In this document: piece by piece, positions 61,234-64,000 of the stretch
Layout: each line of letters begins with the position of its first letter
Position numbering within the stretch: the first letter of the stretch is position 1
Assembly: GCF_003149455.1 (NCBI RefSeq)
Contig: NZ_QFFK01000002.1
Location: 496,001-560,000, forward strand
Reading direction: 5' to 3'
DNA: 64,000 nt
DNA from: Chitinophaga deserti
Lineage (GTDB): Bacteria; Bacteroidota; Bacteroidia; Chitinophagales; Chitinophagaceae
The notes under the pieces: model-generated
The model's input: only the letters and a program-made list of their open reading frames with translations
What the model was told of the DNA's origin: nothing
The model's database searches: none
Translations under genes and position numbers: made by a program

Positions 61234-61276
61234 CATGTCTGGCAGGTGATTTGCAGATTTAGGGCATATTATCCAT

Positions 61277-62548
61277 ATGCCCGACACCGTCCAGATACCC
61301 CGGGAAATCATCTCCCTTTTCGATCATACCCTCTGCCGTCCGGCGCGCCAGCAGCTGGAGGATTTCTTTCATGGAGATCAGCTTCCCCTTCCTCTTATTT
61401 TGCAACGGCAGGCTGTTCTGAAAACCTTTATCCGCCACTGGAAACACCTCCGGCATTTTGCGTATTCCCGCTATGATTTCGAAGAGGTGCATACTTTCAC
61501 CACCCAGGCCGACTATTTCGCATATGAATTCCCCGGCGTGTGGGCGAGGCTGTTCCCTGCCACCAACCGGAAGCTTGTACGCAGTAAATGTATACAGTTA
61601 CTGTTCTTCTTCGAGCGGCTGGATTCGTTTTACTTCCCTATGCCGGAAGGGGTTGAATTCCCGGAAGATTTCCAGGAGAAGGTGGAGCGGATACAAAAGG
61701 TACTGGCACGGTTGAAGATAAAAAGGGGGGTAGAGGCTGTTCATAAAGACAGGTTCGGGGATCACCTGGCTTCGGTATTGTTAAATACCCTCCAGGACAT
61801 GAAGCAGCGGAAGCATCTCGATCCTTTCTGGGAGGCGTTTCACGAATTTGAAATGTATTGGTCGCTGGCGAAAGGGATCATTGAACAGGGGCTTACGTTC
61901 CCGGAATTCCATGAAGGGCCGGTGCAGCTGGAAGGGTTCTATCATCCGCTGGTGAAGAATGCCGTCCGGAATGATTTTACGGGCGGGGCCAATATCGTTT
62001 TACTGACGGGGCCCAACATGGGCGGTAAATCGACCGCCATGAAGAGCATAGGGCTGTGCATTATGCTGGGCCACCGTGGGTTGGGCATACCGGCAAACAA
62101 AGGTGCGTTGCCCATTTTCGATTCCTTCCTTACAGCACTCAATGTTACCGACAACATCTCTACCGGACTGAGCCATTATATGCAGGAGGTCATCTATCTT
62201 AAAACCGTAGCCGAAGCCGCCGTGGCGGGCCGGCGATGCTTTGCCATGTTCGATGAATTGTTCAGCGGTACCAACACGGAAGAGGCGGTGGCCCTCCTCG
62301 TACAAACGGTACGCGGTTTGCAGCAGTTTTCATCCGGACTGTTCATCATATCCACCCACCTTATTGAGATTCGTCCCGCCCTGGATGGTGTGCCTTATGA
62401 AGCGATGCAGATGGAGGCGGAGATTTTGAATGGCCAGCCGAATCAAACATACCGGTTGATGCCGGGATGGTCTGAGCTGAAATTAGGACGCCTGTTATTT
62501 ACCAATGCCGGTTTGAATGAGTTGCTGGGCAATAACCCATCAATTTAA
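61277..62548 (+). CDS. MutS-like ATPase without mismatch-recognition domain
   Basis: 423 residues. The C-terminal half is a MutS domain V ATPase: VLLTGPNMGGKSTAMKSIGL (Walker A), the TALNVTDNISTGLSHYMQEV segment, CFAMFDELFSGTNTEEAVAL (Walker B and signature) and FIISTHLIEI. The N-terminal half is a helical MutS core-like region; domain I (FxE mismatch finger) is missing and there is no Smr tail as in MutS2. It belongs to the short MutS-related proteins common in Bacteroidota with unknown function. Confidence 0.9.
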   Translation: MPDTVQIPREIISLFDHTLCRPARQQLEDFFHGDQLPLPLILQRQAVLKTFIRHWKHLRHFAYSRYDFEEVHTFTTQADYFAYEFPGVWARLFPATNRKLVRSKCIQLLFFFERLDSFYFPMPEGVEFPEDFQEKVERIQKVLARLKIKRGVEAVHKDRFGDHLASVLLNTLQDMKQRKHLDPFWEAFHEFEMYWSLAKGIIEQGLTFPEFHEGPVQLEGFYHPLVKNAVRNDFTGGANIVLLTGPNMGGKSTAMKSIGLCIMLGHRGLGIPANKGALPIFDSFLTALNVTDNISTGLSHYMQEVIYLKTVAEAAVAGRRCFAMFDELFSGTNTEEAVALLVQTVRGLQQFSSGLFIISTHLIEIRPALDGVPYEAMQMEAEILNGQPNQTYRLMPGWSELKLGRLLFTNAGLNELLGNNPSI

Positions 62549-62619
62549 TTTCCCCAATCTAAACATCTCTGCACCCGCGTTGTTGTACTAAATACCCTCT
62601 TTATCCCCGCCGAAAGCCA

Positions 62620-62657
62620 GGCATTTCAATTATAAGGGGCCTGCCCCGGGAAATGCC
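62620..62657. other. Two-tier hairpin in the mutS-like / BON intergenic space
   Basis: Outer stem GGCATTTC (62620-62627) / GAAATGCC (62650-62657) and inner stem GGGGC (62636-62640) / GCCCC (62643-62647), all perfect. No U-tract on either strand, so function is open. Confidence 0.4.
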
Positions 62658-62756
62658 ACTTTAAGGTTGCCTAACACATTGATTATTATTTTTTTAACTG
62701 GAAAATAAATGTCCATTAGGACAGGAGTTTTTTACATTCCTTTAAATTTTAATCGT

Positions 62757-63248
62757 ATGAAAAAACGCAAATCCTTGTTACTCGCCTGCCTCGTAGGTAT
62801 GGGCGTTTTCCTTTACGCTTGCAAACCAAGCGATGCCAAACTTCAGAAAGAAGTTAATGACAAGCTGGCCGCTACCACTCCCGGTGTGATCGCCGAAGTG
62901 AAAGGCGGTGTAGCCACCCTCAGCGGGGAAGTATTGGACGATGCAACCAAATCAGCAGCGGAAGCATCGGCCAAAGAAGTGAAAGGCATTAAATCTGTGA
63001 CCAACAATGTAATGATCACGCCTCCTGCACCCCCTCCTCCGCCCGTAGTAATAAGCCCTGATGATTTGCTGAAAACCAGTGTGGACTCAGCACTGAACGC
63101 ACACAGCATTACGGGTGTAACGGCTACTATTGCCAATGGAGAAGTTACGCTGACCGGTACTATTGCAAAAGCCGATCTCAAGAAAGTAATGCAGGCTGCA
63201 GCGGAAGCGAAGCCTAAAAAGATCAACAATAAGCTGACCCTGCAATAA
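62757..63248 (+). CDS. Lipoprotein with two BON domains
   Basis: 163 residues from the ATG at 62757 with a lipoprotein signal (LVGMGVFLYAC). Two BON domains follow (KEVNDKLAATTPGVIAEVKGGVATLSGEVLDD and SVDSALNAHSITGVTATIANGEVTLTGTIAKADL), joined by a proline-rich linker with seven prolines in a short stretch. Such envelope proteins bind phospholipid or help keep membrane integrity. The next gene (63288) encodes a BON-LysM protein 39 bp downstream, so the pair is likely co-transcribed. Confidence 0.88.
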   Translation: MKKRKSLLLACLVGMGVFLYACKPSDAKLQKEVNDKLAATTPGVIAEVKGGVATLSGEVLDDATKSAAEASAKEVKGIKSVTNNVMITPPAPPPPPVVISPDDLLKTSVDSALNAHSITGVTATIANGEVTLTGTIAKADLKKVMQAAAEAKPKKINNKLTLQ

Positions 63249-63287
63249 GCGGCTGACCATCCATTTATCACGCAAAAAAACTACAAC

Positions 63288-63662
63288 ATGGCATTACAGG
63301 AAAAATATGCATCCCTGATCCAGGCTGCCAACAGTGGCGGTGTTTCCGGATTGCAGGTAGCTGAGCAGAACGGGGTACTGTATGTTACAGGCACCGCACC
63401 ATCCGGAGCAGTGAAAGATCAGCTCTGGGGAATTTATGAAAAGCTGGATCCCGAAATGCGCGCCGGCGATCTGGTACTGAATATTTCTCTCGCCGAAGGT
63501 GCGGAGCAGGAATATGAAGTTCAGTCGGGCGATAACCTCAGCAAAATCGCCAAGAAGTATCCCGGCCTTACCTGGCAGAAGATATTTGAAGCCAATAAGG
63601 ATAAGATTAAGGACCCCGATATTATTCAGCCGGGATGGAAGCTGAAGATCCCCACTGCATAG
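63288..63662 (+). CDS. BON-LysM protein (Kbp/YgaU-like)
   Basis: 124 residues: a BON-like N-terminal part (SGLQVAEQNGVLYVTGTAPSGAVKDQLWGIYEKL) and a C-terminal LysM domain (YEVQSGDNLSKIAKKYPGLTWQKIFEANKDKI ... IQPGWKLKIP). The arrangement is that of E. coli Kbp (YgaU), a potassium-binding cytoplasmic protein. There is no signal peptide, so a cytosolic location fits the Kbp comparison. Confidence 0.88.
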   Translation: MALQEKYASLIQAANSGGVSGLQVAEQNGVLYVTGTAPSGAVKDQLWGIYEKLDPEMRAGDLVLNISLAEGAEQEYEVQSGDNLSKIAKKYPGLTWQKIFEANKDKIKDPDIIQPGWKLKIPTA

Positions 63663-63685
63663 TTAACTTATCAGTATTTATAACG

Positions 63686-63714
63686 AGGGCGGCCCTGTCA
63701 GGGCCGCCCTTTTA
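63686..63714. terminator. Terminator between the BON-LysM and acyltransferase genes
   Basis: 10-bp perfect stem AGGGCGGCCC/GGGCCGCCCT (63686-63695 and 63701-63710) with a T4ATTTTATT tail on the plus strand; serves convergent genes. Confidence 0.85.
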
Positions 63715-63716
63715 TT

Positions 63717-64000
63717 TTATTCATTATGCCCGTTTCCAAATTCGGGCTTCCATTCGTGCTTCCAGCGGCGGTGGCTCCACACCCATACTTCGGGCTGTTC
63801 GTAAATGTTCTTTTCAAGGAACTTCACGAAGCTTTCCGTTATTTCTCCTTCTTCTGTTTGCGCCGGGTGTTCGAAGGCCAGGGTTAGTTTGGCTTCGTAG
63901 TAACCACGTTTCTTCTTCCTGATGTCGGCAAATACCACAGGGATATCATTGCGCCGGGCGCTCATTTCAGGGCCTTTGTAAAAGGCGGTCATCTTATTCA
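63717..64000 (-). CDS. Lipid A-type lysophospholipid acyltransferase (partial, C-terminal end)
   Basis: The last ~94 codons of a minus-strand gene that continues beyond the window; the frame stays open to the edge (reads NKMTAFYKGPEMSARRNDIP), so the ATG at 63990-63992 is internal. Features of the LpxL/HtrB group: FYKGPEMSARRNDIPVVFADI, the beta-strand GYYEAKLTLAFE and the C-terminal EQPEVWVWSHRRWKHEW. These enzymes add the late acyl chains of lipid A at the inner membrane. Confidence 0.85.
   Translation of the reverse strand, partial: NKMTAFYKGPEMSARRNDIPVVFADIRKKKRGYYEAKLTLAFEHPAQTEEGEITESFVKFLEKNIYEQPEVWVWSHRRWKHEWKPEFGNGHNE

Overview
The window is chromosomal DNA from a member of the Bacteroidota, most likely a Chitinophaga-like member of the Chitinophagaceae. 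The evidence is the gliding-motility pair gldE-gldD beside ssb and mutY, the long three-domain form of IspG, a short carbamoyl-phosphate synthase large chain, BatB/BatC, a 31-residue AURKAIP1/COX24-type protein, the near absence of Shine-Dalgarno sequences, and many Bacteroidota-type promoter boxes (TAnnTTTG near -7, sometimes TTTG or TTG near -33). I see no tRNA or rRNA gene, no CRISPR array, no transposase and no prophage. Almost all the coding sequence looks like ordinary core or lineage-core genes; the unusual material is between genes.

Layout. 1-3505 (minus): the ribosomal operon rplM-rpsI-rpsB-tsf, then pyrH, which runs off the left edge. 3672-7564: a zinc peptidase, radA, comF and a small minus-strand unit of tiny ORFs with its own promoter and terminator. 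7699-11577: cobalamin-dependent methionine synthase split into two genes. 11578-14480: a lipoprotein, a candidate small RNA and ispG. 14643-19591: an AraC regulator, a YitT-type membrane protein, batB-batC and a class D beta-lactamase homologue that has lost its catalytic residues. 19950-24526: kbl, then an ECF sigma factor with a putative membrane anti-sigma protein and an outer-membrane barrel protein. 24614-33988: an M16 peptidase, an L,D-transpeptidase, acs, a TPR protein and an MscS channel. 34103-36101: small regulatory-looking genes around a double-HTH regulator, a second candidate small RNA and a secreted protein. 36273-42763: carB, a ComEC-like channel protein and purH. 43149-45116: a second sigma factor with a membrane partner. 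45331-51177 (minus): a LutB/LldF-type iron-sulfur protein, DUF3109, gldD, gldE, ssb, mutY. 51403-58937: HU, a TPR protein, the COX24-type protein, rng, a second L,D-transpeptidase, a CPBP protease, ridA, a truncated hydroxyacyl-CoA dehydrogenase and tsaB. 59243-64000: an ArsR regulator, an MBL-rhodanese enzyme, a MutS-like ATPase, two BON-domain proteins and the end of a lipid A-type acyltransferase.

The most notable observation is four intergenic arrays (15711-15941, 19720-19818, 42966-43075, 45118-45279) built from degenerate units with a strict 11-nt period. Two of them are fold-back structures whose arms are themselves 11-nt tandem repeats, and they share an exact 37-nt block; the other two are unidirectional and share a TATTCTAAyCG unit. 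All four lie between transcription units. Eleven nt is not a multiple of three, so they are not protein repeats, and it is close to one turn of DNA. I do not recognise this element. Secondary points of interest are two promoter-plus-terminator pairs that predict about 110-nt RNAs, a hairpin at the predicted 5' end of the batB mRNA, alternative hairpins in the carB leader, and the pseudo-beta-lactamase. All family names come from my reading of the translations; no database search was run.
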